A stretch of DNA of 64,000 nucleotides from Anoplolepis gracilipes (GCF_047496725.1 NC_132985.1:7327001-7391000); one strand, 5' to 3'. Numbered from the stretch's first letter, positions 27,102 through 41,035 are shown. Program-made: numbers and translations. The notes: generated from the letters alone by a model not told the origin.

Positions 27102-28691
27102 TAGACACTACAGAAAAATTTTCTGTCTAAATTACACTAATATAAATTCTGTCATTTAAATTGATTAAATAAAACGGTATCACAATATTTGCTAATCATT
27201 TAGCTAATTAATTTTTGCGGACCTAGAACATTTTTAGTATAATTGCAAGACTATTTTTTTGAGTGATGCCTTTTCTTTCCTACGCCTAGTACTTTTAGAC
27301 AAGCTTCCCTAAACAGGCCTATTATAAGGGTACTTTGATGCGCGCATGTTGACGAGTAACGCTCAGTGGTATTTAATTCACCGGCATAATGACGGTACGA
27401 TGATTGCTATTGCCATTAATAATTCCGCGACAACGTAACCGTCCTGCCTTGATTCGCCGAGCGGCATTCACGAACGTTGGCGAGCCCGGTTGCTAAATTA
27501 ACATCATAAAAGGGACCAGGCCGAGTATACCTCTCAATGAAATTACGTGCGATGCGACAATTAATTTCGGTGCTCGGAGGTGTTATTTACCGGGATTCCC
27601 GTACATTTTCGGTCGATATTCTCGACAAGGCGGATGTGATTGTGAAATATTATAACCGAGCGAGAAGCTATGACATTGGATGTATCAAAAGTAAATAACG
27701 AAAAATCGCGGGGAACGCGCTGCAATTAATGTATCGTACGAGCGGACATTGTATCGGGTATAACGTGTATAACTGCCTGAATTTTTTGTCGGTTGGTTTA
27801 TAACGATTGCAAGGCGGCAACGGTGACATTTTGAATTTCATGTCCGCGGAACATAATATCTCTTTGATAGAAATTTATTAGCCTTTCCATGAGAAGTTTT
27901 AATAGTCACACATAAATGTACATATATGTGTATGTATCTGAGATTATATTTATATTAGCACATATAAATTACGCCCAATCAACTGGGTTTTGCGATTGCC
28001 CTTTAATAATGATCCTTATCAATTTATGCTTAATATTCTCCTCCTAAAAAAAAAAAAAAAAAAGAAAAAAAAAAACCTGCAACGACAAAAGAGACCGGCG
28101 CGCGATTCATTAATCAAAACTACAAACATAGCGGAAGAGAAACGACGTTTGAAAGCAACTTTTAATTTGCTCGTGCACCGAGGAAGATAAAATCTGCAAA
28201 AAGCGTATGACGCTTTAGGCATTCGCGTTCAAAGAGATAAAAATCTCTTTTGCATATTAATTATCGCAATATAGGTATCTTCCATTCCATCTTCCATTCT
28301 GTCTTGCTGTATAGCCCATATAATTATAATTTGTGTGTAACATTTACATATATGTACGTATAACATTCGCGAAATGCGATATTCCGCCTCGTTGGAAAGT
28401 CACTTGGAATCTAATATTAATTTTCAACTTGCCACATCGCTCGAGCGTGTAGATTAATCAAAAGTTTGGCGCAACGGGGCACGTTAATATTTTACTAATG
28501 AAATATCGCTGATCCGCGCCTCGAAATTGTGAACATCATACACGCTTAATTCTCATCGCGAGCCGTCAGCGCCGGCGTTTCCCCGTACATTTCCGATTGC
28601 GAGCACCTCTCCTCTCCGGCTACCTCTCGATTCCGCCTAGTGCACTTGCAAACGCACGATCGTGTCATGTGACGTGGAGTTTTCGACAATC
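27102..28691. other. Unique stretch with GC-richer core, no gene seen
   Basis: 27330-27850 is CpG-containing, non-repetitive DNA. A 30-base A-rich run (28046-28075) looks like simple sequence. No exon or domain is recognised. It may be regulatory but nothing shows this directly. Confidence 0.5.
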
Positions 28692-28707
28692 GGTATGTGT
28701 GTGTGTG

Positions 28708-28746
<39 letters not shown>

Positions 28747-28795
28747 TGCGTGCGTGCGTGCGTGCGTGTGTGTGTGTGTGTATGTGTGTGTGTGT
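28692..28795. repeat. (GT)n / (GCGT)n microsatellite
   Basis: GT dinucleotides with a central GCGT-repeat block (28741-28768). Largely alternating purine-pyrimidine, hence potentially Z-forming. Frames across it are Cys-Val or His-Thr repeats. Confidence 0.95.
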
Positions 28796-31307
28796 TCCAC
28801 ATATTTTTTTTTATTTTTTTCGAAAAATCCATAATCGTTCATGCCGCACAGAAATAATTTGACGGGTCATCGAACCGTTTTATTAACAATCGAAGGAGGC
28901 TGGCGTAAAAATCTCTTTTATTATTGGAATTATATTTTTAAAAACGTAATTTTTTATATATTTCCGCTATATTCTTTTTTCTTCTTAACGCAATCATCAA
29001 TTTCTCGCGAGAGAGAGCTACCTGTCACCATTTCTTGTCCTATTAGTTGAGACGTTCCTTATAATACCTTCATCTAATTTATAGCAACACGCGCGCGAAA
29101 GAGAGATTATATTTTACAAGACTATCTCGCGCATATTCTTCCGTTAATGCGCAAAAGCTCTCTTCGCAGAACTAATTTACAAGATACCACGCCATATTAA
29201 AAGTAACTCGGCATCTTCAAAGCGAAGACGCTACCTTATACGAGCTTGCGAACGAGACGGTGGCATCGCTTCAAAAATTCGTTCCTCATCTAGTTAAGAG
29301 CGTCTGTTTTATATTTAACTTTGCTCTATTTATAACAGTAAAAGTACCGAGAAACTAATTCGCAAAACTAATTAACAAATCTTGCAATTTGCAGTAGTAT
29401 CTCTCTCTTCTCTTGTAATAATATAATTATTATAATAAATATATTACTTTACCCCTTTGTGTGCTTTACTATAGTTTCATCTCCTTAGAATAATATAATC
29501 TTTGCGCAATATTAATAATATTGCGCGCGTATACACACAGATACATACAGTATCACGTAATCACTCTTTCTTGGCTTATTAACATTAATAGTGTTATATT
29601 ATTGTTCAAGTAATATACGTACTTTAACGCACGCGAGATATGTACTCGTACAAGAGACGCACAAAAGACGGTACAATGAGATATTGATCGCTCGGAAAAT
29701 TGAATCTTGTTAAGATAGTTGCTGTAGCGTAGAGGTAGCGAGTGTGCAATTATGTATCTTTCTGATGAAGTACATAGTTAAGTATAACATGCCGTCTCTC
29801 TTTCTGTTTGCTTAAAAAAACAATCGGGCTTGAGAAGAACTTCACATTGACTGTAAAATGAGTTTGAAGGTGTTATTCAATAAAAGAGTGATTTTTAGAA
29901 TAAACAGAACGAGAGATTAAATATGCGAGGGAAGTCAATCTAGAAGGTAATACGTGATAAGAAAAATTCTCTTATTGTTAGAATAACGGTGATAAGAGCG
30001 TCTCATATTTTAGACATGTCATTTTGTGTCAGCCTCATTTAAGTAGCGCGGCAAATTACACTCGTATTGGAATCATTCTCGTGTACGACTATAAACTGCA
30101 TTATGCTCGTACATTATACAACAGCTGTCTACTGGCACTCCCTCGTAAATTGCCCTATCGTTCCGTGATCGGAATTTCGAATCAGAATTCAATCATTCCG
30201 CGATGCAGGGAATATATATTTTCCACTCTTGTACATATATATACCATCATAATCGTCACTTTCAAAAATCACTTTTTTGCCCCTTTTTCACGCCCCTTTG
30301 GGCTTTCCTCGATTTCTTTTTTTTTTTTTTTTTGTAGAATTTTATTTTTAAAATTTTATAAAAGACAGAATTCAAAGCGGTATTTATTTTTTTAGTTTTA
30401 TTTAAATTGTATTTTTTTACAGACAAAAATTGACGATAACTTTTACATTGTAAGCAATTAAAAAAGGAATAATTTTTCACAAAATTATAGGATGCAAATG
30501 TGTAATAGAATCTTAATTGTGTTTCAAATTCCGTAGTGCAATAGACTTGGAATTTAACGTAAAGCAAGAGAGAGAGAGAGAAAGAAAGAGAGAGAGAGAT
30601 CATAAACTGTCGAAATCGCAATCGTTAGCAAAAGTCGCGCTCGGTGTCACATCGCTACCTTCAATCCACGAGATTAGATCCGACGACGAACCGCAAACGA
30701 GCGAACGCAAGTTCAAACAATCATACCCTGGCCCACCGACGTGGCGGTCCACGATCGGAATTCCATGTAAAATTTGACAGGCACAATGGTAACGACAGAC
30801 GCCGATGAAACGTGGAGCAAACGAGGAGTTTCCTGAGGAAGCCGCTCTGCACCCGACCCGACCCGAACCGACCCGATAAAGAGCCCGGAGCAAGCGTTCC
30901 TTTGATGCAGCGCCTGAAGAGGTTTTCATGCGAGCAAGCACAGGGAGAGAAAAAGAGAGACAGAGAGACAGAGAGAGAAAGGCGGGGGTGAGAGGGAGAA
31001 ACGTGAACACGTATGTGTATGTATGTGTATGGTGTGGATACTGGTCTGTTAAGGTGAATGGTGGTCAATGGCACGGTAGTAATCTCAGGTTTTCGCGTTG
31101 CCAGATTTGTAATGAGAATCTTGGCAGTTGTAACCGGAAGAGCGTGCCAGCGATTAAACCTCCCTCAATTTGTGAATGTATTACATTCACACGTCTCTCT
31201 TTCTGTCTCTTCTTCCTTCTTTCTTTTCTAATTAATTTGAACCTCCATCATGTCATATAAATATAAAATTTTCGACAAGTCGCGTTCTTATCTAAAGAGC
31301 GTAAAAT
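28796..31307. other. Unique stretch, no gene seen
   Basis: Mixed composition. It holds a GA-rich run (30570-30599) and a small CCGAC-type tandem repeat in GC-rich sequence (30851-30878). Antisense frames at 30600-31074 (136 and 117 codons) include Ser-Leu repeats from a CT/GA run and lack domains. Confidence 0.5.
30851..30878. repeat. CCGAC-type short tandem repeat
   Basis: CCGAC or CCGAA units occur five times in succession within a GC-rich patch. Confidence 0.8.
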
Positions 31308-31475
31308 CCCAGGTAGCACAAGTTCGTTTTCTAAACGTTTTCTAAACGTATCCAATATTTTTTAACCGTCAAGCACCAATAAGAAACATTTCGACAAAAA
31401 TATTTTTAAAATTATGGTTTAAGAAACGTATTTTTTACGTTTCTATAAATAAAACAAAAATTAATTGTTTAATTC

Positions 31476-31533
<58 letters not shown>

Positions 31534-32195
31534 TATTAAGACTGTACTTATTAAGACGATCCCCAGATAGCACAGAAAATTAAAAGATGACGAAAAGATG
31601 TCTTTTTAAGTTATTTTTCTGACAAGGCTAAAAGATGTCTAAAAGCATATCTTTCTACCTACAAAAAAAGTCATCTTTTGAAAGATGTCTAAAAGATGTC
31701 TTCTAAAAGTCATAATTAATTTTAATCGACGAAAAGATGTCTTTTTGATCATCTTTTCGACAAGACAAAAAAGATCTATTTTATAATATACGTGTTCCTT
31801 TGTTTGCCGCTACGTGGCGTGTTCAGACTTAACTATAACTCGTATTCAAGTTTTCATAACATGTATATAAGCCTAAAAGAACAGGTACTAAAAGTATAAT
31901 TTAAATTATGTCTTTTTTGTCAGTTTGACTTCTGATGTAATTTCGACAAGAGATGCAGAACATGATGAAAATAGATGGATTATATCCATATATGCATTAT
32001 TTTATTAAATTTGTGAATAAACAAATTTTTCACAAATAAAAGAAAAAAACCGTATTTTGACAGTTTCTTAAACGTTTTTTTTTGTTAGAAAATGACGTTT
32101 CCCTTAACGTTTTTTAAGTGGACATTTTAACCAATCAGAAACGTTTCGCAGAAACATTTGTGAAATGTTTTTGAAACGAATATGTGCTACTTGGG
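31308..32195 (+). mobile_element. Repeat A copy 4 (with internal TA expansion)
   Basis: Full-length copy from CCCAGGTAGCACAAGTTCG to GTGCTACTTGGG. AT lies on both sides, consistent with a 2-bp duplication. The short TATATATA run of other copies has expanded to about 48 bp (31481-31529). The AAAGCCGGTTCTAAAACG segment near the right end is deleted. Confidence 0.92.
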
Positions 32196-34884
32196 ATATT
32201 TTAGAAAATTTAGATTTGTGTGAAAAAGCCGAGCAATTTATTCTGTGATGATTAGTTTGTAGAAGCAAAGTGGAATCATAAAAGAAAATTTCCAGATTTC
32301 CTATTTCCCAAGACGACTTGAATTAGCACTTGCTTGACTTCCGTTAATTGATGCTGGCAATGGCCCGAGTTTTCATTACGACTCTTTTTTTACAATCTTT
32401 CCCTCTTTTTTATGAACTCTGAGTGGACATCATCGGATATACACCGAGAATTCCTCGACGACTTGCTATTCCTGCTATAACGTTAGAATATTATTCGATT
32501 ATTTAAGAGGTCCTCTCTCCGCGTGAAGAGTAAAGTAAGTCGAACAAACTTTGGGACAAGATTTCAGTTCTCATGGAAGTCAATTACGCGGTGGCTAGAG
32601 TAAAAACCACCCGGTACAATCTTGCCTGTCACTGTTCTCTTTTTCTATCCGTTTTCTCGCGGCCACCTAACAAAGTTTCCACTGGCGAGAACACGCTCTT
32701 GTGCGTGGATTTATTCCTTCATCGCAGCCGCCCTTATCTCTCACCTCTTACCTGGACGTTGTCACGCCACTGAAGGGAGCTACAAACTTTTCCATTTCTC
32801 GACAAAAGTTCAGCGCGGTTATCGTCGACGATCTGCCCTGTCGCGTACACGAAACAGGGGAATTCTATCTACGCGCGACTGTCGTTGCGAAAATCTGATA
32901 ACGGTGTCTAGAATTCACGGTCGTTTGTCAAAGCAACAAGAAACTACAGCATATATCCATCAAAGACATTTTTAATTAACTTTTCTCATTCTACCGGTAA
33001 TAAAGAAAAAAATCTTTTGGCAGATCTTACTTAAATTTATCACAAAACAAAATTAAATGAAATGAAATGAAATTAAATTAAAGGAAATAACAAAAATTGA
33101 ATTTAATAAGATTTTAAATTTGGAATTTCTCTTCTCGAGAAGAAACAACGTGAATGTGTAGTTTGTGACGGGTCACTTTATTTAGACCGAGGCCACAGTA
33201 CCATGACTATGCAGAAGGGTCGACAATCGAGCCAGCGAATAATTGATATCGACGGCGTCGGCTTGTCGCGGCCCAATTGACGGTCGAAACGGTGGATACA
33301 AAGAGATGGTGATAAACTTGCCGAAAGGGACGCGATATTGCCAACTAGAGCACGCATCAACACGAGGGATACCAGCTCGTTCTCTTTCTGTCTTTTTCTC
33401 TCTTTTTCCTTCTCTTTTTCTCTTTATTTCTCGCATCAATAAATGCAGCAAAGATTAGCTTTCGAGCTTATTGAGAATTGCAGCGGCTTAAACGCTATTT
33501 TTAACTAAAGTGTTGAACCCGAACGAGAGCGACAAATCGGCTACAACGGGTGTTTTGTCACTATCAAATTGCTGTGTCGCGACCATAATAGACGATGGAT
33601 AGTTGATTGATTTGTTACACTCAATTGTCACACACAATTCGTGCACGAAAAAAAAAAAATAAACTGCTCGGATTATTCGGATATTTCGCAGCGTGAAACT
33701 GATATTCAAAGTTTCCACGGAGTTACCGGTGCGGTGGTTACCGTGATGGTTGCTATGGTGAGTGCACAAGCGAATAATCCCAAAAATGTTGGCTAAACGA
33801 TTGCAATAATCTCGCACCGCAACATAATTGCAAGTGCACGTCTATGTACGGGACATAGCAATGTTCGTAAATTTCATTGGCGGCTTTAAATTATGGAATA
33901 GTCAGTCGTGAGTTAATTAATAGAACTTATATGCTTTTATATCATGTGCTTTCATTACGCACATGTGTAGTTTTCATTTTAGAATTGTCATTTTAACAAA
34001 GCTCTATAATATATATTTTCTCTAATAATAATTTGTGTTAATTAACATCTTTAATATATTGATATAACAATTCTATCTACAGCAGCTTTGTAATTTAGAG
34101 ATTAATTTTATTCATAATCCATATTTCTCATCTTTTTAATTAAATATACTTATTAAAATTTATTACACACAGACACACAAATAGTAAATAATATTTAGAA
34201 CTTTTTTCTTGAATATTACTTTATAAAATAAATCTTTGAATAAGAGCATGTATTTAAAAAAAAAAAAGAATCGAAGATATAACAAGTTATATCTTGTAAT
34301 TATCGTTAAAGCGATTGTTAAGTTGTTTTCGAGAATATTTCAACAATCAGAAAAATTTAGAGAAAGCAAGAGAGAGAAATAAAGAGAAAAATAGAGGCTC
34401 AGCGACTCGCTCTCACTTCACGAAATTTCGTACGTTGATGCAATCACGGGCGACTGCTTTTGAAGGACCTCGACCTCGTCTCGAATCTCCATATTCCATT
34501 TTAATGGTGCTCTCGAGAGCTCGACAGCTGCACATGCCTATATATGTATATATATAAGTTTATATATATATATATATTTCTAGCCGTGGATTTAATTTGG
34601 GCACCGATCTAGAAAGTATTTTCCGCCCTTCCATCCTTCCCTCTCCTCTCCCTTGACAATAAGGGTAGAAAGTGGGATTCGATTCTGGGATTCAACAAGA
34701 ATGGCAAAGGATATGCTTGGGCATAGGACTCTTAAAAATGATTGGGCGCTATAACCTGCTGCACGGTTAGGCGATATCGTACCAGAGCTGATGGAATAGA
34801 ATGGATTTTCTACGTGATATAACCAGCATCCTTACGGATACTCAACAAGGAAACGAAGAAAGGAAGAGAGAAAAGAGGAGTAGT
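32196..34884. other. Unique stretch, no gene seen
   Basis: Mixed composition. Overlapping plus-strand frames at 32573-32975 (66, 117, 65 codons) share the same DNA in different phases and lack domains. 33054-33085 has an AAATG/AAATT-type run; 33360-33430 is CT-rich. Confidence 0.5.
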
Positions 34885-34926
34885 GGGGGAGAAAGAGAAA
34901 GAGAGAGAGAAAGAGAGAGAGGGAGA

Positions 34927-35014
<88 letters not shown>

Positions 35015-35017
35015 GAG
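34885..35017. repeat. (GA)n microsatellite / 133-bp polypurine tract
   Basis: Uninterrupted purines, mostly GA units. Arg-Glu frames are artefacts. Confidence 0.97.
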
Positions 35018-35206
35018 TGAGCAAGACCAGTGTCTTAAGATAAGATTTACATGAGAGCATCAATTGGAAATATTTCTGTAGTTTATAACCGGCTTATAGT
35101 CGCGGGAGTACGGCAATTGCGAGTGAGACTCGGGCAATTCCTGGTTATGATGCACGGCGACGTTTCCATCTAGTCGCAGTTTACGTTTTGGATTATAGCT
35201 TATGCG

Positions 35207-35213
35207 TCCTCCT

Positions 35214-35258
<45 letters not shown>
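35207..35258. repeat. (CT)n microsatellite
   Basis: CCT then CT units. It lies about 190 bp from the GA tract at 34885 and is complementary to it, so the two could pair as inverted simple repeats. Confidence 0.95.
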
Positions 35259-36175
35259 ACTCCCCTGCCTTCTGCCTCTTCTCCCTCCCCTCCTCGTTTA
35301 AATCTGGATTAAGATCTCAAGCTGGCGCACGCGACGTTCTTTTGTTGCTCATTGCTGTTTCACAAAGGCTCTGTGAATTCTGTTGGTTGAGTCTTTTATT
35401 AGAAAGAAACATTTACACCATTTTCAATGCTACTTAAGAAATACAGTACGCGAATTTTCTCTAACTCTATGTGTATATATACATATTTATAATGAAGCTT
35501 TAAAATGAATCGCTTAAAGACCTCATTCCCAGAGACTCTTGCTTTGAAATAAATGGTCTCTAGTTTTGCATGTGTAGTGAATTACACATACACAGTCAAG
35601 TTGATGTCGCTATATATAATTAAAACAATTATATTTTACATCACGATTCATGAAGAGCAATATGCAATATGGTGTGAAAAGGAGTGCTATTATATTATAA
35701 ATGTATTTATTTTGAAACATAGTCTTAATAGTTGGCCACTTCGCTAAGCGTGTAGAGAACGATCAGATCATCAGAATAGATCATTTCCGAAACGTTATTA
35801 AAGTATAAACGCGCAGCGATAGTGAGAATTACTATACTTGTTTTATCGTGGTGTAGGTTAACAGGAAGGGAAGGAAAAAATTGCGGCGATTGAAAGAGAC
35901 TCAACCCTCCGATGTTACACAACCGTCATTCCCTACAAAATCGTAGGTTGCAGTAATACCGCCTGCGCGCCAGTAATCCTTATGAACGGATTACAAAGAA
36001 ACTCACAGAATGTTGAACCCCCCTATTCTTTTCGCGGGATTACGGCAATCTACCGTAAATCCGTCGCACGCTTCGATGTGTGTGCGTGTATGTGTTTGTA
36101 CGCATGATAGGGTAGCGTGTTTGTGTGTATAAGTGATGAAATCTCCAGCGTAGCGGTATCGCGAGCATTAACCGT

Positions 36176-36190
36176 GGGGGGGGGGGGGGG
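36176..36190 (+). repeat. Run of 15 G
   Basis: Homopolymer G15, able to form G-quadruplex structures. Length is uncertain in most sequencing data. Confidence 0.9.
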
Positions 36191-37062
36191 CAAGGATCGG
36201 CATATTAGCCCCCCGGGATGACCAGAGATGCCCAATTCCGGCGAAAGGTTAAAGCGAGAGAGGATGCTAAAGGAACGAAACTCTCGTATGTAGAACCTAG
36301 TCGAACCGAGTCGTTGCATAATCAAAATATGAATATCAAGCAGCCTTTGCGCTTACCTTGCCTTTGCCATCTTTGGAGATTCGAACTCCTGCGACCCAGG
36401 TTATCCAGCTGCTTGTGAACTCTATATAGATCTCGATATTAATATTAAGCGCATATTTTACATACATATTGTATGTATGTACTAAGAACAAACGTGTATT
36501 CAGCTGGCTGAACGCTGTAAATTGCATTCTCTGAAAACGACAAGTTCTTAGCCGGAGAACGTAAAGCGTTAATATAACCAGTCTTATCTGCTAATCAACC
36601 CGCGATCCTCCAACGCCTACTCTCGCGCAAGTACCTTCCTGCGATAGCACGCCTGACCGAATATCCGGATGTCTTTCGGTATTGCGGCCGTTAAGCGAGA
36701 TCAGTAGAATCCGCGTATTAGTCCTGGGAGATGCCGGAAAGAGGAAGAGAGTGGCGCGAGCAGGATAAGCCAGCCAGGTGGCGGTGTAGATGAAACTTCC
36801 GCACCTGTATAACGTGTGCATGTGTGTATATATTGCCATGGGTCCTCGTTATACGTATTACCGGGGCACGTAGAGTGCAGCTCGGTTTGCAGCGGCACGT
36901 TCGCATGCGGCTCACGTGCCCGGATGGATTTTGCATGTTTGACCTGGGGCTACGTCGCGCGGGAATGGCGGCGAACGGGCGTCTCGTTTCCGGTTACGGC
37001 TCACAGGTGCATCTAGGAGATGCAGCGTCTTATCGCGAGAATTCGATTCTCTCCCTCTCTCA

Positions 37063-37063
<1 letters not shown>

Positions 37064-37094
<31 letters not shown>

Positions 37095-37095
37095 T
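37064..37095. repeat. (CT)n microsatellite
   Basis: Short CT array with two T interruptions. Confidence 0.9.
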
Positions 37096-37714
37096 GCTCT
37101 TCGTGTCTTATTGTTGTTATGGCAAGCGAGTCGCGTAACAACGCGATCAGATGGACAATTGCCGCGCCGAATGCTCGTTGCATCTAATCACTTCCGCATG
37201 ACTCACCAGTTGTAGTACACGATGGGATATTGCACTTATGTGCAACGCTAGCTGTTTCAACGTGGTTACCCTATAAGGAAAGTTTCCCAAGTTACTCCAC
37301 GTGCGGAGAACGGCTTGTAAATTTTCTTATAGATATTATACGCGTGAAGCTTTCGTAAAGATAGATGGATGAATATCGTTTTCTTTTCTTCTCTTTTGAA
37401 TCATAAATTTCGAAAATGGAAGTTACAAAAAGTAACTTTAAAGTTAAGAACAAAAAAATTTCTACGTGTAAATAGAAAAATATATACATATATTGCGTAT
37501 ACTCGGAGATGTAAATTTAAAGAAATTTAATATCCCTTGATGAACGTGTACTATTTTTGAAATTTTATTGCTGCCCGATTGCTGGAGGCGTAATTATTTC
37601 GAAAACACGTTTCGCGTACAATCGACAAGCGCGCATTCTCGCCACCGAAAGTGCGCTTAAAATCATAGAGTCTGTTGTGTATGTATGTCATGCGGGCAAA
37701 ACGTGGCAAAATTG

Positions 37715-37756
37715 GCACGTATACACGCGCGCGCGCGCGCGTGTGTGTGTGTGTGT
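37715..37756. repeat. (CG)n-(TG)n alternating tract
   Basis: About 42 bp of strict pyrimidine-purine alternation: CACGTATACA, then CG units, then TG units. Strong sequence type for left-handed Z-DNA. Confidence 0.9.
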
Positions 37757-38878
37757 TATGCAGCAATGCTCGTTCGCGCTCCTGTGAAACGATCGCGATT
37801 ACAAATGCACTAGCTGCGCACGCAACGGTCGCACATTGTTTTTTCGTTCGTACGTTTACCTGTAAAATTTTAATTCACCATTCAATCAATGTGCAGCGAG
37901 CTTTTTCTCAACCAATATCAGAACATTATAAAGCCGTTGAAAACATTTGTGGATTCAATAGTGCCGTCGTGATTAAAAACTCTGTTTCGAACAGCGATAT
38001 TGCGTCGTTTGATGATTTTTCACGATCGTTGAAGAAATTGCAAGATGCAAGATATATTTTCTAGAAATATAAAATACTTTTCCGTTTTTTTAAATTATTT
38101 TTAGTTTAGAATTCTGAATTATTTTCAAGATTAATTATAAATAAAATTAAAATTAATCATAAAAGTAATTAATAATTACTAATAGCAGAAAAAAATTTAT
38201 GTAAATAATATCTCAGTTAAATAATAGATAAATTTAAATATAAATTATAGTGCAATGCCCAGCCAATTCCCTAGTGTTTTCACGAAAATTTCATGGTGCA
38301 TAAATGTTAGAAATAATTTTAATCAAACGTATACGTAACAATGTATAATTGTAGGAACTAAGTCAATATATAGTAGCTAACGATATCTGTTTGCGTATAA
38401 ATTATTCATATGCGCTTAGTATCGCGTACAAATTACGAAACGCAACTAGGAGTTGCGTCGCAATCACGATTGCAGCAGCGATTGCGTTTGTTATCATCGC
38501 GGTCGCTCTCAATTTTCAATTTGGATACAGTTCAAAGCCTGACATTAATAAATCCAGATTACGAACGATGAACGAACTCACCGGGATTTATAAGTTTAAT
38601 GCCGCTGGTAACATCGATATTAGACTTATAAATTCGCCATTTAATAACAATGCATGCGCGAACAAGATAATCCTAATCTATCACGCGATAATCATCAAGC
38701 CGATGATCACGATGAGGATCGTAAAATAGTGCCTATTTGTTTGATTCGTGAGAATTTTCAAAGCATTATAATTATATAAACATCATTTACATATCATACC
38801 TAACTATTATTTATTAGAATTTAATGTTTTTCATAGATTTATATATGTGATACCTTTTTTTCTCTAATTGACAACGCA

Positions 38879-40264
38879 AAACAAATTACATTGAAAGCAC
38901 AACGCATCTTCAACAATGAGAGGAGTACTTTTCTTCAAGCTCTGTTGTCTCAAATAATATTCAATTTATTAGTCTTATTCAACATTCGATTATTTTGTAA
39001 CTTATTTATTTGATATGCAATCCGGTGAATTTTACTTAATTTGAATATTCACATCCATTATCAAATAAAATTTTGATTTTCCAAATTTATTTCATAACAG
39101 TCTTACGAATTATTCGAAGCCATATCGTTAAAGAGCCATCAGTATTTGAGTATCACTGAACGTAGCAAAATAATATCAAAGTATTTAAAGGAAAACACGA
39201 TTCCTATATTAAAGCAACGGAAATGTTCAAATCACGAGAAAATTCCGGCAAATTAAATTTGGTTTACTGTAAATTAGAAAAGCACGTCGGTGAGGAGGAC
39301 GATTGGTGGTTTCTGCAGATTCGTTCCGGAAATGCATAAACTCACGCGCGCGGATGACCTATCGTCGTGTCGACTTATAATTAAAAAGTTAAATTGAAAT
39401 TGCTTTCGTAACCACTCGCGCGCGCTCTCGTCGGCTCTCTAGTGCATTAAATTGAACTTTCTTCCGTAATACGCATCGCGAATGCGTCGTGCGACGTTGT
39501 CGCCGGCAGTGCAAAAGAATCCGAGATCTGTCAAAGCCCGCTATCAATGCGGTGCAGCAGCAATTACTTTTGCGCTTACAACGCGCGCTCGTGTCAATTT
39601 TCAGCATCCATTAATTCTTCAAATATGTGTGTGCGTACGTAAATAGTATATAGAAATAATAAAAAATAATATAATAAAAAATATTTTTAAAATATGTTCC
39701 GAAACAATGTGATGCGTAAAATATTCTAAGAGAATTGTACAAGAGATTTTTTGTTGCTATTCAAATTTTTCACGTAAAATAGCAAAATCTATTTCGCAAG
39801 TTCGGGCAGAGTGATGAAGAAAAATGAGAGAAGCGAAAATAGGAAAGAGGCTGAAAATGTATTGCATTTGTTTGGATTTTTCTTTGAGACTGTTTTACAC
39901 AGTGTTGTCGAAGTGTTTTAGTATAGATATATGATTCAAAGTGTCAGAAAAATCCTTTAACATTGTCGATAATATATATATATATTGTATATACCACATT
40001 TTTTAACGTTTTAGAAAAGCTTTTTAAATATATAGAGATTATTGTTCGAAATAAATATAACAAGTAATTTAACGTTCATTTTTTTGATATTTTAATCAAG
40101 ATATTTATCAAATAAATAATAAATTAGAAAATAATCAAACATTGAATAAAAGGCCAGCAAATTGAATATTATTTGAGACAACAGATCTTGAAGAAAAATA
40201 CTCCTGTCATTGTTGAAAAGAAGATGTGCGTTGTGCTTTCAATGTAATTTATTTTGCGTTGTCA
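38879..40264. mobile_element. Repeat J: inverted-repeat-bounded unit, ~1.39 kb
   Basis: The left arm (38879 to about 39030) starts TGACAACGCAAAACAAATTA. The right arm (about 40105-40264) is its complement with small indels and shares ACATTGAAAGCACAACGCA, TGTTGTCTCAAATAATATTC and ATTATTTATTTGATA. The inside (about 39035-40100) looks like ordinary unique DNA without a transposase. It could be one large element, or two solo copies of a short element in opposite orientation. No clear target duplication. Confidence 0.8.
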
Positions 40265-40961
40265 CAACTTTTCTGAGCTGCGACATTTTGCAGAGCTGGA
40301 TTCGCACTTTCGCAGGCTGATTTTTATTTCAAAGCTCGAGGTGATCGCTTGTGTAGTGCGGTACGACGTCGAGTTTTTTATTTAAACAGTCGCATCCCGG
40401 AAACGAGCCGCTCAAAAACAGGATTTCCCTGGAATGGAGGAAACGAAAGAGCTTCACTTTGTATGCAACTTTACTGTATATATGTTAACCTTTGACTGAC
40501 TTTTTTATGCAAAAAAAAAAAAAAAAATAGAACGATAACGCGTCAAGAGATCAAAATATGTACATACAGTGCATCGATAGCAAATCCACTGATTATCAGA
40601 GAGTAATGGGAAAAAAAAACGCATTTTCGCGAAAGTGATTTGATGCCGAATGCCGTCGTAATGGAAATTTGAGCATGCCCGCAACCGTCAGTGAAGTTTA
40701 TCGAGGTCCAAACGGGTTTCGCAAAACGATGTAAAAGCAGGTTAAGCAGATATCTAGCAGCAGCAAAACGAAGCTCCCGAATACAACGTGGATTGGCGCT
40801 TCCCGAATGGCGCGCAAAAGCAATTAAGCATCCGGCGCGTAATTTCGTGAAATTATCCGTTGTCCACCAGTGTGCGAACAATTCGGCGATATTACGTCTC
40901 TTTGATGAGACAAAGATGGAGAAGAGCATTTTCCCAATGGCATCCGGGCGAGAAGAAGGGA

Positions 40962-40962
<1 letters not shown>
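40265..40962. other. Unique stretch, no gene seen
   Basis: Mixed composition with CpGs. A long plus frame (40691-41617) begins here but continues through the GA array and the SINE, so it is not a gene. Confidence 0.6.

Positions 40963-41010
<48 letters not shown>
40963..41010. repeat. (GA)n microsatellite
   Basis: About 24 GA units, 25 bp before the SINE. Confidence 0.95.
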
Positions 41011-41016
<6 letters not shown>

Positions 41017-41035
41017 TCGCGTATATAAGCACAGT

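Larger units (their letters stand above)
35259..38878. other. Unique stretch, no gene seen
   Basis: GC-richer at 35900-37280 and 37560-37840, otherwise AT-rich. Open frames of 104-129 codons (36824-37138, 37675-38064) show no domain. A 112-codon plus frame at 38391-38729 contains a hydrophobic stretch (AITIAAAIAFVIIAVAL) that could be a membrane segment, but there is no other support. Confidence 0.5.

Noticed and set aside
28046..28075. A-rich run as a retroposed gene tail
   Set aside because: No upstream coding similarity or target duplication is visible; treated as simple sequence.
38391..38729. 112-codon frame with a possible membrane segment
   Set aside because: The hydrophobic stretch is the only feature. 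No homologous family recognised, no splice or promoter context, and unremarkable length for the region.
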